From Reticulitermes lucifugus (taxonomy: Eukaryota; Arthropoda; Insecta; Blattodea; Rhinotermitidae): a stretch of DNA of 64,000 nt. The position numbers were made by a program, and so were the translations under genes. Below are positions 1-12,559 of the stretch, in pieces. The notes beneath the pieces are model-generated. The model was given only the letters and a program-made list of their open reading frames with translations, did no database searches and was not told the DNA's origin. Every line of letters begins with the position of its first letter. Within the stretch, counting starts at the first letter, position 1. The stretch lies in NCBI GenBank assembly GCA_026260175.1, contig JAKCWW010000231.1, positions 66,647 through 130,646 of the forward strand, in the 5' to 3' direction.

Positions 1-3000
1 CAGTAGCTTGTAGCGAGTGGCTGAACTGTACGAATGCAATTAGGATGGGTAGTAGCAACTCGCCATTCATCACGAAATATTGCGCGTGCGCATACATCGC
101 ATTCCTGGCAGGGATCGTCTCCTGGTCTGTGAAAAGTAGGATCGTTCTTAAAAAATTGACATTCACTCGGCCTATAAAAATATTTCCCGCATTTAGAGAA
201 CTTGGATTGTCATTGCACATGAAGTATTCACTAAATAATGACGCTACTTGAAACAATGCGATATGTATCAAATATTATCATGATAGTGTAATAGTAAGAA
301 AATGTATTTAATGTAATAAAACCTGTGTTCGGACTCAGTATAATGCAGCAACACTTGCTATATTTGCGATGTAATTAAAGCATCTTTTGAAACTGAAGAA
401 TCGAAAAGGACATAAAGAAGTATTTTTCCACTTCCTTTCTTCACTTCCGATTCCCATCAGAGGCATGAAAATTTTCCTTTCTACAGAGTGTCCAGGCCGG
501 TTCTAAACCCTTGGCAGCGTGCTATTCAATAGGTCTGGTGGTGCTTTCATAGCGGTAATTGGCCGAAGTGTGAAGCTGATCACTAACCTTTATCAAGTGT
601 GGAGGTTGCTCACCCTATATGCCTTCATGGCGTGAACAATGCAGTATTATGTACATGTCATCTACACTATGCATTCTACATTCGTATTACACTTCCTTTC
701 TCATCTGCTTAAACCTTCTCCTCAGTGCTGTTCTCTACATTACCAAAATGTCGAATGCCGTGTACACATCTTTTCAAAATATGATTACATTTCACGGTTA
801 AGCTTTTCTTTTCTTTAATAACATTTTAGAGATATAAACGCGCAGGAAGCATTTCTCTTGTTTAGAGCAACATCTCAAAGAAATAGAAAATGTAACAGAA
901 ACTTTCAAAGCCTAAATCTTAGGAAAGCTTCGAACTTACGTTTGTAATTGCCTTTATTTTGCTGGTGACTTTCCTTTCAGCAAGTGACGTAATTCAGAAA
1001 GTGATAAACTGCTTTGTTCTCTTCCAGCAAATGGAACTCATAGGGAGAAACGGAAGTAGGGGTCGCAGATACTGGCAGGCTATCTGATATAGAGATCACG
1101 TCAGTGTTGTTCTTGAATTTCAGGAATAATGGTCGTGAATTCAGGTCAACAGAAAAAGACACCAGTATAATTTCCAATGTACCTCCAAATTAGCCCCAAA
1201 TCTATGAATACGAAACAGATGTTACTGACAGTCGTGTGCACTTTCACAAAGATACTGAGAATAATATAAAACCTGAGCGGCTTAGCTGCAGGGAATTTTC
1301 TGACGAGCTGAACAACTGTTAACTTTCACTGTGAATTACAGAGATTTTTTAAAGAAATTTTCTCCTTCATGTATGCACATGTTTATTTAACGAAGATATC
1401 AGAAGCTCTGAATGAAGCAGTAATGCCCTATGTCTGCATTTGCTGGAATGAACTGATGGAAAACACGAAAGACATCAGTCAGGATTGCCGATCTCATAGT
1501 AGAGATTTTAACGCTAAATTTCACGAATACGAAGCAGGAATAATAAGCTTTCGAGCTTGAAGTTTCGGCAAACACGGTTGATAGAGTTTCGAAGTAAAAG
1601 AATAAAATTGTGTGCAGTAACGGATAAGGAGAAAGGTCCGTGACTGGAAAACTGTATTCGAAACGGACTGTACGAAAAGCGTTATATCCGTGGTGAACAC
1701 GGGACGGTACACTTTACACACACGTCCCGAAAGGCAGTACATGGATAGTATTGCACAGTTGAGACCGGCACAAACTAACTGTAAGTTGGAAAGTTGTACA
1801 GCAGACAATGTTTGAAAGATTTTCGTTTCTTGAAATAAACTCCAAGGCAAGAGGAAACAAAGGGTTGTGCAGTAGGTTTCTGCTCTTATTACTGACGTAG
1901 GCAATGGTTTCTGTTTCCTTCTGGCCCAAATTCCTATTTTCTTCTTCTCTTGCTCAAACGATAGTGAACACTTACCTTCATATTTCATTCATTTCTTACT
2001 TAAAGTAAATTATTATTTACATTACAAAAGTATGATTTCACTAGTGAAATGGAAGAGTCAGACCAATGCAAATGATAAATTTAAATGGTGCGATAAATCG
2101 GTTTTGCCCATCCTGAAGCCAGAACTTTCCCTGGAGAACGATAACAAACACAATTATCGTGAAGGATCTATGTTCTGGGATGAAGACGTGTAGTTTGGCG
2201 GATAGAAACCTGCATGATATCATATCGCACAAAAGAGTATTTCTCATACTCAATGCCATGAGAGCATCAGATGTCAGGCAAATGAGCCACTTGATTAGTG
2301 GATATCCGGATGCAGTACGGAAACTGAAATTTACAAACATGATACACGAATTCTAAAGACTCGAAGTGTAATGTTGTGTGTTGTTGATAATGAAACAGAA
2401 CGGCAGGCTGCTGGAACTTCAGAATACATGGAATCCAATAATTGTTTTAAATAGCTGAATAACAATTACAGCTTTTGCGTACCAGTTTTAGCGCAGTCAC
2501 ATAATTATAGTGCAGAAGAATTGCTGGTAGCGCTAACAGAAACAGTGACTCTCTTGTTTAAGCTAATTGAGCTTTCGAAATCAGCACCCACAAGTACTTC
2601 AAACGCGGTATGTCTTATATGCCTTTGATGATCTTATGTCTTGAAAATTCAGGTCTACTGGGATTTTACGCCGTCTCGGCTGGTAAATATTTACCGACTT
2701 TCCGGACAAGCGCAGTGCTTCCACATTCAAACACAAACAGTCCAAGAAGCGTGGGTTGCTTGCCTCTGACGATGGAGTTGCGATCCCGAAAAAGGAGTGT
2801 AACTATCAGTCGAAAAAATGTAACATCCCACAAGCCTCGAGTCGTCAGCAACAGCACGCTGATAGCCGCAAATTTACCTTTGTTAAGTCTAAATGGTCTA
2901 TCCAAGGAATGAGAGGATCTTTGACATTTAAACATTTCAATGAGTGTGATATCTCCTTGTATCAAATGCAGTAACATTAAGAAAATCGCGTCTTGTCACT

Positions 3001-3240
3001 AGTGTATTTATGTATTTCTTATAGCTCTTACGCGAAATACAGGTTATATGCCTAAACATCTTTAACCGACTGATCTATTCACGTGCAAGAAATATGATGT
3101 CTGTGGTGTAAGAACTGACTTTTGCGTGTAAGAACTGAAGTTTTTTGTAAGATTTAGATGAATGTCTTTAAAGAGGAAATGGTTCAATGAACTGACCTGA
3201 ATACAGGATATTCTAGTGTCAATTTCCGTACCGTAACTAC
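1..3240. other. AT-rich DNA without a recognisable gene
   Basis: The stretch holds only short open frames with no family resemblance. The longest, on the minus strand at 1521-1988, shows no domain. The only structure I see is a possible SINE tail at 480-640. It is probably intergenic or intronic DNA of a large insect genome. Confidence 0.6.
480..640 (+). repeat. Possible family-1 SINE tail fragment
   Basis: Bases near 618-632 (TATATGCCTTCATGG) are identical to the tail of the clearer SINE at 41140-41395. A GTGGAG-like block lies just upstream in both. The region before it is too diverged to align by eye. This is a weak call based mainly on the shared 15-base tail. Confidence 0.3.
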
Positions 3241-3244
3241 GCAA

Positions 3245-3545
3245 AGATTTAATATTTTCCGTTTCTGTGTTTTTATTTTTATTTCTCTTTCTTTTACCTT
3301 TCTTTCCTCTTTTTCTTCCGTCATTTTTGTGTACTTTTGCTTCTCCGATTTAGTTTACCTTCCGTCTTTTATGTTTCATTTTGTTGGCTGCCTTCTTTTG
3401 TACTTTTCCTGAGTTATTCTTCGCATTTCTCTATTCTTAATTTTCTTCGCTTTTCCCTCATCTTCTGGTAACATTTCTTTCTTACTTCCTTCATAATGTA
3501 TTAATTGGTATTTTCCTCCTTTCGCTTTGTTCTTTCAGTATTATT
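3245..3545. repeat. Long pyrimidine-biased tract
   Basis: About 300 bases are strongly T+C rich on the plus strand (TTTCTTTCCTCTTTTTC-like blocks without a fixed unit). It is probably a decayed simple-sequence tract. It ends in a splice-acceptor-like TTGTTCTTTCAG near 3538, but no open frame follows, so I do not call an exon. Confidence 0.5.
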
Positions 3546-4162
3546 TACGTAAGCAATAAATTGTAACTTTAAATCACTCTGTTTTCCGTTTTCCACAAGA
3601 TATTGTATCTAACAACAAGGAAGAAATTTCCTGAAACTTGGAAGTTTGAAAACAAAGATGTACTGAACACTGTATAAATCATGCGTCTCAAGTGATGAAT
3701 GACGTTACGATGTTCATCTTCTCGAAAACACCACTAAAACATGTTTTCGGTTCCATCGGTAAGTAAATAAGCTTTCCCATCCCAATGTCTCTCTTTGATT
3801 TTAATATTCAGCTTTGTAATTTTCGACCTGCCATTAACATTCTGTGCTGAATTGTATTACATGAACCAAATTAATGTAGTTTATAATTATTCAATAAACC
3901 ATGAATATTTGTAGCACAGGTCATATACAAGGAATTCATCAGACATATCCTGTAAATTACCAGTGCTGAATATTACCTGCGTCACTTCCAACAAATTTAA
4001 GGATTTTTAAATATAATTCTTAGCTCGTTTCACTACGTTGTTTCAAGATCGTAATTTATCAATTAAGACGATATCCATAAGTATGCACTAGGTAAGGTTT
4101 CTAAAGGAGGTGCCCATGGTCAATCAAGGGTAGAAATGTCCTAAAGTCCGACAGGAGAATGT

Positions 4163-4265
4163 AATAATAATCATAAATAAAATTCGTCGGGCTAGCACGT
4201 AAGACGGCCGGAATTCGAACGTACTCTCTCCAGAATACATGCCCAGAATATTACAGGTGCATAGA
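4163..4265 (-). repeat. Family-1 SINE head fragment
   Basis: GCCGGAATTCGAAC near 4188 matches the box-B region of the better SINE at 12283-12552 in the same (minus) orientation. A comparable stretch containing CCAGAATACATGCCC follows. Only the tRNA-derived end is visible; the body is missing or too diverged. Confidence 0.35.
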
Positions 4266-5202
4266 TCTGCGTAAATATATCAAACTATTGTTGTCCTTTT
4301 AATGATTATGTCTCGGTATTGATTTGCAGGAAATAAGAAAAGTAATGAGAAACTTAAAAATGTCTGGTTATTTGACGAAAACTCGAAACTAGTTAATTCT
4401 GAGCGCAATGCTACATGGATGCACAGCTACAAGGACAATCTCGCTTACAAATTCCCAGAACTAATGGATCAAACTTTCAGCCAGATTCAACTTCAGGTGT
4501 TTGTAAAATGTATACCAAGAAGTGCTACGCTGCAACAAACAGCTCCAGCGTAAGTGTTGCAGCTTTTGACCTCATGACCTCAGAAAAGTGCCTGCCACTA
4601 CTGTATATACGGAGGACGTAGCAACGTGTACGTGAGTAGAGCAGAAGTACTGGAAACGAAATGACAGATTGAGACGAGATGAAAAACCAAGTTTTAGAAC
4701 TCATGACGAGAAGCAAAACAAAAAAAGATAGCTGAAATGAATTCACACAGAGACAGAGAGAAAGACAACAAAACGACAAACTTCGTAGTTGTTATGGTAA
4801 TAAAATGTTACATTCGATATGAATACAAACATGAGTCTTTCATACCACGCGTCAAAAGAAACTAAAAGCAAAGGTGGGGGTTACTGTTTGTGATCGTCAG
4901 TAACAAACCCTCTCTTCTCTCAGGCAGCTCTACATTGAGATAGGAGTTTGGTGAGAGCGCGTTTCGACGTATTTTTATGAGAAAGTAAGGCGTCCTGTTT
5001 GCATTTGCTTATATATTGTTAAAATACTTATTACCATCTAGATGCGACGCTAACAAATATAAAGTCAGACCCACATATTAATATACCAGATAGTGAATGT
5101 GTTACAAGTTAAGCAATCTTGCTTAAATTTATTCCCAAATGTAGTTTGTAGAGTCTGTATACTCTTTTGTAAAACATTTCTGTGCTTATATTACTTGGAA
5201 TT

Positions 5203-5227
5203 TATATATATATATATATATATATAT
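5203..5227. repeat. (TA)n microsatellite
   Basis: An uninterrupted run of about 12 TA units. Confidence 0.95.
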
Positions 5228-6499
5228 GTCCCTAAAAAGTACAAGAACAAGTTTGTGTGTTAGACCAGAAGCAAAAGGAAAACTACTTGTGTACTTAGTA
5301 CTTACGTACGTAATTTATTGAGCGTAGATTATTTGACAAAATTATCTAATTTGTAGGTAATTTGACATGAGATGGTCGTGTCCAACTTGAAGATATTGAC
5401 GAGGTAGCGCCCTAGAAAGACTGACAAAAACAAATGTGTGGACTTTGAATTTAGTTGAGTTTCAGGAAACTAAGTTTGAAGCGGCAAAAATAAAATCTTT
5501 GTTTTAAGCTACGTAATTTCAAACGTTAGCTTAGATCTACCATAGAACCATAGGTACCATGCTCAAACATTAAACTCTAGAGCATAGTAGGTGCTGGCAC
5601 GTTTAACATTCATAAAGGAACATGATATTTTGAATAGTGATAGGGTTTTATATCATCTAATATTCTCGGTTTAGGCAACTGAATTCTTTATAGCCTGAAA
5701 AAACTTTACAGCGAAAATTCCTGTCCTAAACATATGCTTTACTTCACAGAGCAGTATTTTCTTTCACAGTCATCCAATTTTCTTCTCTAGAGAGGTGTGA
5801 ATTCTTGTCACACGCTACAAATTTTACTGCCTGTCCTTACAAAAAGAAATTTTCTCACATGTGTGTGTGAAACAGAATCTGAAGTCCCCTTAAATAATAC
5901 CACTGAAGTGCCCCTGCAAGGTGTATGTAAACTACACTGCAGTACAGCAGTATTATGTGACCTGTCAGAACACAGCGTAACACAAAAAAATTGTGTGGAC
6001 CGTGATGTTGATTTTTACCTACAAGCGACGTGTTCGGTTATTTTGCAGCGGATATTTTGTCAAGATGATTATTTTAATACGAAAACATGACTAGATATGC
6101 CTATCAGTTTTCCATGTAAAAGGCCTCGCGAGCTCCGAAAAGGAAATATCTTTACAATTATTTCAACACTAAAGAGTCTTCTGTGAAAGTTTCTTTATTT
6201 GAAGGCCGCCTTTCCGTTTTCATGCAAAACGTAGTAACTTTTAGAAAGTTAACTTAAAAATCCGCAAATAAGATTTAGCGTGGGAAGGATTATGAAGGAA
6301 ATCACAAATGAATAGGTAGTTCAGAATGGGTCTGGAACTTAGGTGCTTGGGTCATTTTACGATGTTGTTTCAATTTTTTGTCGAGTTAAATGAGATTGAA
6401 ATATGATCACAGTAATTTTAAGTTTTGTGGGATATAAGGCTGTATTGCTGGGACATAGATACCGAAGTTTCGAGGGATCACATTAATATCCCAGAAGAC

Positions 6500-6755
6500 T
6501 TGACTCTTCACCAAAACGAGTGCTAACGGCTGAAACCACGAGGAACGCTGTTTCTTTTCCGGCGGGGGACAAGAAGTTTTCTGCAAAGTTTTCAGACCGG
6601 CTTTGGAACTGACCCAATCTTCTATTATTTCACAGGGAGTAAAGCAATTGAGGCTTGAAGCTGACCACTTACAATCTAGTGCCGAGGTTGAGAATGAGTG
6701 TAGCTGTACCTCCGCTCCGCCATATGACTTCATGTTGTGCAAAAGGGAATTTTTT
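6500..6755 (+). repeat. Family-1 tRNA-derived SINE, degraded
   Basis: The minus strand carries GGAGGTACAGCTACACTC, then an ACCTCGGCACTAG block, then an ACTTCTTGTCCC block. These occur in the same order in the SINE at 12283-12552, which lies in the opposite orientation. Read on the minus strand it encodes VQLHSFSTSALD and related pieces. I know that peptide as a frequent spurious protein in insect annotations, and it is simply the SINE read through. The 125-aa frame at 6407-6784 is therefore not a gene. The tail also has a CATATGACTTCATG block. Confidence 0.65.
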
Positions 6756-6899
6756 TTTCTTTCAATGCATAGACTTGCATGCATGGGCCACTATAATTTT
6801 ATCTGCATCTTGCACAAAGATTTATTTAAGTGTCTGTTATTATCCTCGGAATAACAGCTATTGCTCACGTAAAGATCATTCAGCGATTGGTGTGTTCTA

Positions 6900-7540
6900 A
6901 CGGACATGGGCTGCGTTCTCTCTGCGTAGGAACTGATTGACATATCTTTATAATATTCTTGCTTGTCTTAAATTACCATCTTTACCAAGAGCGGGCGATT
7001 ATTTTTGTTCGGGAATGAGGTGGGTTCATTTTGAACACACCGTAAGCTGGAAGATCTAGAATATAAAAATCTGCTAAATAGGTATTTACACTGATTGCAA
7101 AAAATGTTTTTATGTGCCTGCATGTAGCACAATAAAGAGAAGTAGCAGATATAGTGGGAATTGAAGTTTAAACTTTGATCAGAATTATGACTGTGGTCTT
7201 GTAGGAGTTTCTCAAACTTGTTACTGTAGACCCGTTACAAAGTTTCATTAATTCTGCGGACTCTGTCTTCAAAATTATCTAAACTCGCAGAACAGTCACA
7301 ATTCGCCGTAACATTTACAGCTGTAATGTTTGCAAGTAAAAAAAAATAACATATTGGAACTATAAAAACCGTTATTCAGTCAAAGTGAACATTTACATGT
7401 ATGAAAAAATTTTCCAAGGATAGTAATATTATTACATACTAAAAAAATCTTCTTCTAGTGAGTAGAATCTACAGCAATCCCCTACCTCCGTTTGAGAAAA
7501 ATCTAAACTACACGTTGTCACGGCCCGTAATAATACACCC
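6900..7540. other. AT-rich DNA, nothing recognised
   Basis: No open frame of interest, repeat or symmetry was seen between the SINEs at 6.5 and 7.6 kb. Confidence 0.6.
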
Positions 7541-7555
7541 TTAAACACTACTAAT

Positions 7556-7816
7556 GCCGATCCAGTGGCCGTGCGGTCTAAGGCGTGGGTCTTCGGCCGC
7601 TCGCTTGCTAGNNNNNNNNNNNNNNNNNNNNNNNNNNNNNNNNNNNNNNNNNNNNNNNNNNNNNNNNNNNNNNNNNNNNNNNNNNNNNNNNNNNNNNNNN
7701 NNNNNNNNNNNNNNNNNNNNNNNNNNNNNNNNNNNNNNNNNNNNNNNNNNNNNNNNNATTACAACCTCGACACTGAAACGGGAAACCGGAGTAGGTAGAA
7801 GAGGACGACTAAAAAA
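7556..7816 (+). repeat. Family-2 tRNA-derived SINE, copy 1 (interior is Ns)
   Basis: The head (GATCCAGTGGCCGTGCGG, then AAGGCGTGGGTCTTCGG) is almost identical to the copies at 35048 and 43751 and carries the box-A-like tRNA block. The interior, including box B, is replaced by Ns. An A-rich 3' end (7811-7818) follows. AACACTACTAAT (7544-7555) and AACACTAATAAT (7817-7828) flank the element as an 11/12 target-site duplication, which fixes both ends despite the gap. Confidence 0.75.
7612..7757. other. Run of 146 N
   Basis: Unresolved bases lying entirely inside the SINE. Open frames that cross it are artefacts. Confidence 0.99.
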
Positions 7817-7829
7817 AACACTAATAATA

Positions 7830-8780
7830 ATTAATTGATTCGATACTTGCTTCTTGAACTCTGATCAGTTCGCTCACGAATTAAACACCACGAAGAGTGT
7901 CTCACGCGCCCTTGTCGGTTCAACTCTGTATTCAGTAAAACTACAGCCCTGCTGCTCAGACCTTGCGGAGCTAATCACGTTGGAAGATTAAAGCTGGTGG
8001 TGACGACTTCCTGGCTCGCAGGCTTGCTTGCCTTTCGGCGCAGCTCAGCCATCAGTTCTACTCTCGCAGTGAGCATGTGTGCGCTAATGCTCCGAAAATT
8101 GCATTTCTATAAAAAAGGAAGTTTTAAAGCTATGGAAATATATTCCCAAAATAAAACTGGAAGAGAAGTCAGTGCATATAAAGGGAAGCCTCACGCTTCT
8201 GACGTGGTGCTTTTTTGGGGGAGGGGCTAGTGTAAGGCTTGGATCTGGACTTGCGACAGGTTACAAAAAACCTTTAACACATTCTGTGCTAGAGGAATGC
8301 TTTTGTATGTTTCAATACTCGGTATAAAAAAAGAGAACATCTGTTTATTGTGATTCAGATTTCATCGCCTATTACAACTGCATTTTTATTAACTATTTTG
8401 GAAAATTATATCTTGGTATAAATTATCACCCCATCTTACTGTTTGGACATTAAAATAGGTTAAAAAATAGAGGTTAAATTCGTCTTGCTCCGGATAGGGA
8501 AAACTTGCGGGCTGTTGTTAGTACGGCAACGAACGTTCTGGTCTCATAAAATTTGGGAGATTTTTGACTTACTGCAAAAGTATTTGTTTCTCAAGGAGGA
8601 CTCCGCTCCATACAGTTAGCTTTATATCTGTCTGCAAGGAATCTGGATCGTAATGGGCGGCAGCATAAAAGGGCTATGAACAACTCCAAGAAGATATCTC
8701 TTGCAATGATCCGTATTTCTCATTTTTTGCAGTCCTTCTTTAGCTTAGTGTATTCTACTTCTGTTCTTTACGTGTTTGTT
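7830..8780. other. No recognisable gene
   Basis: Only short frames without family signal. A GC-richer patch around 7900-8060 has no visible domain. Confidence 0.55.
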
Positions 8781-8832
8781 TTGTGATTCGATTATTTTAT
8801 CCTTGATTTCAGGCTTCCGCCGCGATGTTGAT

Positions 8833-8926
8833 GTAATCTGTGGTCTTTTGGGTAATTACACGGCGTCGTGTGGTAATTATAATTACCACACGACGCCGTG
8901 TAATTACCCAAAAGACCACAGATTAC
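8833..8926. repeat. Perfect 94-bp palindrome
   Basis: Two 47-bp arms are exact reverse complements with no spacer, centred between 8879 and 8880 (GGTAATTA/TAATTACC). The 12-base word CGATTATTTTAT occurs just outside at 8789-8800 and again at 8926-8937, like a target-site duplication around a small fold-back insertion. Alternatives are a recent template-switch event or an assembly chimera. No coding role is seen. Confidence 0.9.
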
Positions 8927-9818
8927 GATTATTTTATGTTTATTGCTATTATATCTTCCTTCGTTGCCTTTTATTTCCTTGTTCCTTTCCTCTCTCTTTG
9001 CTTCAGTCTTTGAAATTGTGATCTCTAAAATTGTGTTCTTTCTTCGGTAGTGTTAATTTTTGAAAAGTAAAATTCTCACATCGTTGTCTATGACGCTAAC
9101 CGTATCCTGACACTTGGCGCTGTGCAGCAGACACGTACTGACATTTGAGATGAAGCTCTTACTTTCGTTATCTGGTCTGATGATGGAGGCGTCACGTTCC
9201 TATAAAACGCCGGTCACTTATTCAAAACCAACGATAGGATTATCTTCCTGCCCTAATTTACTTCCTTTTTCTCAGTTATAATTTCTTAGCTTTTACTTCG
9301 ATATTTCGTTTTCTCTTTCGCAATATCCAATGTCGGTTCATTTTCCCTTCTAATTCCCTTCCATCTTTTACTGATAGATAACTTATTCGCCCTCCGTTTT
9401 TATTTGCATTAGTTGTGCTCATATGAGAATTTGCTTTGGAAGAGGCTATGGATCTGTCGTAAGACAGGCTACATGATGATGATATGATGATCTCTTCAAA
9501 TCACTTTCGAGTACTCTTCTGTGTTGCTTTCTTTCTCCCTCTTAACGTTTTTTTACACAATACTTTATTTGGTGACCCACTTAATATTTCTTTTTATTCT
9601 CGCCTCCTGCAGAATGTGCTGCACCTTGCAAGTTTCTTTGCGGCATCAGCAACTATAAACAAGTCCTAAGGAATCCCGCTTTTATCTCCTTAAACTTTCC
9701 CTATCTTATCCAGTGTTCTACTGCCTCTTCTGCTTTTCCATAAAATTCCTCTTCTTGTTGCTCTTCTCTCTGTTCCTTGGGCGAAGTGTGGGTTGAGCCT
9801 GGTGGTTTGATCAATATG

Positions 9819-9863
9819 GCGGCTCTGTGTGTTTCAAGTCGCTGACGAGAGCGACAGAGCCGC
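9819..9863. repeat. GC-rich hairpin
   Basis: Outer arms GCGGCTCTG (9819-9827) and CAGAGCCGC (9855-9863) enclose an inner stem GTCGCT/AGCGAC (9838-9843 with 9850-9855). Flanking GGTGGTTT and AACTACCACC suggest a longer, imperfect fold-back. It sits in a GC-rich patch and may be the centre of a small MITE. No microRNA evidence is available. Confidence 0.6.
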
Positions 9864-10404
9864 AAGGGAACTACCACCACCCACGCTGGGTCCGCGCTAC
9901 CAAGATTCACCCTCCACCCCATCCATTACACCCTCACACTACCCCATGTGAGTATTCTATTTCATCCAAAGAAACGACCTTGTCATTCCGCGGATCATAT
10001 TTATATATGTCATATACCCACAATATTTTGAAGCTTATACACGCTTGTAAAACGTTCTCAGTTGTGCTTCTGTTTCCAGCAGGAGCAGTAACGGAATAAA
10101 TATTATCCAATTTTAGCTTCCAACTTCGGTCTATAAATCAGGGGCGTCGAAACTAGTAGTAGGTTTATTAGTGTACTGAATTTACTTCTGTCGATGAAAT
10201 TTATATACCTACAGTACCTTAGGTCTGCGAAACGATTCTCGTCTAGAAAATTATGGATTTGGTAGAAACATTGTTTTACTTTGTCAGTATAAAATAGTTT
10301 TACTTGTCCTGAATAGATGCTTCAAACTAACTGCCTGGAGTAGAATCATTCTTGAAAATATGCTGTTTTCTCAGCTGGTCAAGGAATTCCCATTATATTA
10401 TTTA

Positions 10405-11110
10405 ACAAGAAAATTTAATATCTTGTTTGAAACAGCTCGCTACCTGTCCCTATTCTGAACCAGAAAAATCCAGTCCACGCCCCCCCTAGTCCTATTTCTA
10501 TAAGATCCACTTTTATATGACGTCCCCATCTACGCCTATATCTTTCATGCTGTCTCTTTCCTTCAGACTTCCCCACCAAAACTCGGTATGCATTTTTCTT
10601 CTCCCCCATAAGTACGACATGATCCTATCATCTCATCCTCCTTGATTTGGGTATCTGAATTTTATTTGGCAAAGATTTAAAGTCATTAATTTCCCCAACA
10701 TGCAATTTACGCCATCCTCCTCTTATGTCTTCCCACTTAGACCCACATATCTTCCTCAGCGCCTTATCCTAGAACCCCTTTGGCCTGCGTTCTTCCCAAA
10801 ATTTGAAACACCGTATTTCACACCCATACAGGACAATTATACTTCTGCGAATTTCAATATTTATATTCTTAGGTAGTACGGGGAAGAAACATTTTTGTAC
10901 ATAATGGTAAAGGGCATTTCATGAATCTAATCTTCTCTTAATTCCTCCACAAATAGATACTTTTATATACATGAAAAGGGATTCCATTTTTTACTTATTA
11001 AAAACGTCATGGTCTTTGCCCAGGTAAGTGTAAATTTGTTCTACGATAATATTACGCATATGGCGATTCTTTTCCTTGTGAAACATGCGAAAGCGCGTAC
11101 AAACATAGCC
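10405..11110 (-). pseudogene. LINE reverse-transcriptase C-terminal region, decayed copy 1
   Basis: Reading the minus strand from high to low coordinates, pieces of the C-terminal part of a non-LTR retrotransposon polymerase appear in order. They are EQIYTYLG near 11020-11050, GGIKRRLDS, VQKCFFPVLPKNIN, VLYGCE near 10815-10830, ALRKICGSKWED, GEKKNAYRVLVGK and YRRRW near 10520-10540. I remember this order as typical of insect endonuclease/reverse-transcriptase proteins (thumb region to the RWED-type end). Stops and frameshifts separate the pieces, so it is dead. It is 5'-truncated: no catalytic motif of the palm is visible. The 64-aa frame at 10415-10609 is part of it. The clade was not determined. 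Confidence 0.8.
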
Positions 11111-11119
11111 TTCTAAATT

Positions 11120-12280
11120 AAACTTCAACCTTCAATACATGTAAAAATGAGCTTAGTTTAATGTAGGAATGTTACAGGAAGGAACCTGAGCCATGACGTG
11201 AGATTCTTGTAGAGTAGAAGTTATCATTTGTATAAGAACCAGAATTAAATGAAGCCTCCAAAATGTTGTGTAGACCCCGAATCTTCAGACTTTAAACGTA
11301 CTGGAGGTGAGACATTTGAGACAAAAATTACGAGTTCGCTTATTGATTACGTGAGACTACCCAAAAATCCAGCACGCAGTCTCTGAAGCAAGTAGTTTTG
11401 CTTTTGCCGGCCGCTAAATTTTAAGATCGCAAGTTTCCAAATCAAAAAAATCCGCGGCCTTCAAACAAATTCTCCCCTTTCGTCCATGTCTGCAAACAGA
11501 TCAACGGTAAGGGCAGGCTTCCCAAATCGCGCTTTCCAGCAGAAAGTACTATTGTTGTAAACAACGTCACTCCCCCCTACACTACTAACAGTTTCTATTC
11601 TATATTTCCTACTGTCACCCTCCTTGTTTATTTGAAAGCCACGCCGAAGGGCAGAAGTCCCTCCATTATAGAACGCATTTATAAAACCAGAGTCCTGGCC
11701 ATTGAGCTTGTTACAGAGGAAGACAGAAAGAGGAAAGTGGTTGCCATTACTCTTTTCGTTTGCCCCATAGCAATTTTTCTGTCACATTTACTTTTTCAGT
11801 ATCCTTGTAACTGGCCTCGCCTAGTGTAACATATGTAATACGTATCCATATAGCCTGTAAAGCGTGTGATATTTGTGTAACGTATTAAAAGAAATCTTTA
11901 AATTACATAGAAAAGTAATTATCTGCATATGTGCTGGTAGTCTGCTGATTTCTTGAAGATGGGGTAAAGTGCCTGGTCTTTATTTTTGTGCATTCTCCCT
12001 TTATTTCTATTGAATATAAGATAAGTTCTGCCGTGTGTTTACAGTCCAATTAGAGGAGAGTCATCGCCGCTACGCATTTAGAAGGTTTCGGGTTCATTAC
12101 TACATCAGAAGTCCCGTTATCCTGATTGAGGTTTTTCGTTATTTTATTGAGTCGTATTAACAAACTTTGGGAAGAGTACCTAAAATATGCAATAATCTGT
12201 CACTCCGACAAACATTTTATTAATTACAGTTGCCCTCTCAGCAGACGCTATTCATTAAAAAGAAAATAATTGTTCTCTCT
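11120..12280. other. No recognisable gene
   Basis: Unique sequence with a short frame at 11632-11829 that shows no family signal. Confidence 0.55.
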
Positions 12281-12282
12281 TT

Positions 12283-12552
12283 ACGCCACGAAGGTGTATA
12301 GGGGGAGTAGAATTATAACTCCACTTATTCTTAACCTCGGCACTAGGTGGAGCTGAGTGAACAAATTCGTACACCGGTCGCCTTACCCTCGGGACGAAAC
12401 GCCGATGCCCATTGAATACGAGGCTGGTTGGGACCGGGGGGCGATCTGAACATTTTGGAGAAGAGAAAAATTTCTTGTCCTGCCGGAATTCGAACCCATT
12501 TCATTCCAGCCCATAGCCTAGTCAGGATAACGACTACACCAGCCCGACTCCT
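12283..12552 (-). repeat. Family-1 tRNA-derived SINE, near full length
   Basis: On the minus strand the head begins AGTCGGGCTGGTGTAGTC (box-A-like) and continues to GGGTTCGAATTCC (box B, near 12487-12499). A body containing TCGTCCCGAGGGTAAGGCG, a GTGCCGAGGTT block and a tail with ACCTTCGTGGCGTAAAG follow. It is the best-preserved reference copy of the family here. The pol III promoter boxes are recognisable, but no tRNA fold is retained. Confidence 0.75.
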
Positions 12553-12559
12553 AGGCTAT

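Larger units (their letters stand above)
3546..6400. other. No recognisable gene; one SINE head fragment and one TA repeat
   Basis: Unique AT-rich DNA. The small frames at 4415-4621 and 5797-6090 show no domain or splice context. The SINE head at 4163-4265 and the TA microsatellite at 5203-5227 are listed separately. Confidence 0.55.

Noticed and set aside
1521-1988. 155-aa minus-strand frame
   Set aside because: Composition and overlapping second frame suggest chance; no domain or splice support.
3710-3770. Minus-strand GATGG...CCGAAAACATG as a further hammerhead-like motif
   Set aside because: Lacks the CTGATGA block and a paired stem.
10984-11026. Plus-strand exon ending at GTAAGTG
   Set aside because: The region is the complement of the minus-strand LINE (YLG block); the donor-like site is coincidental.
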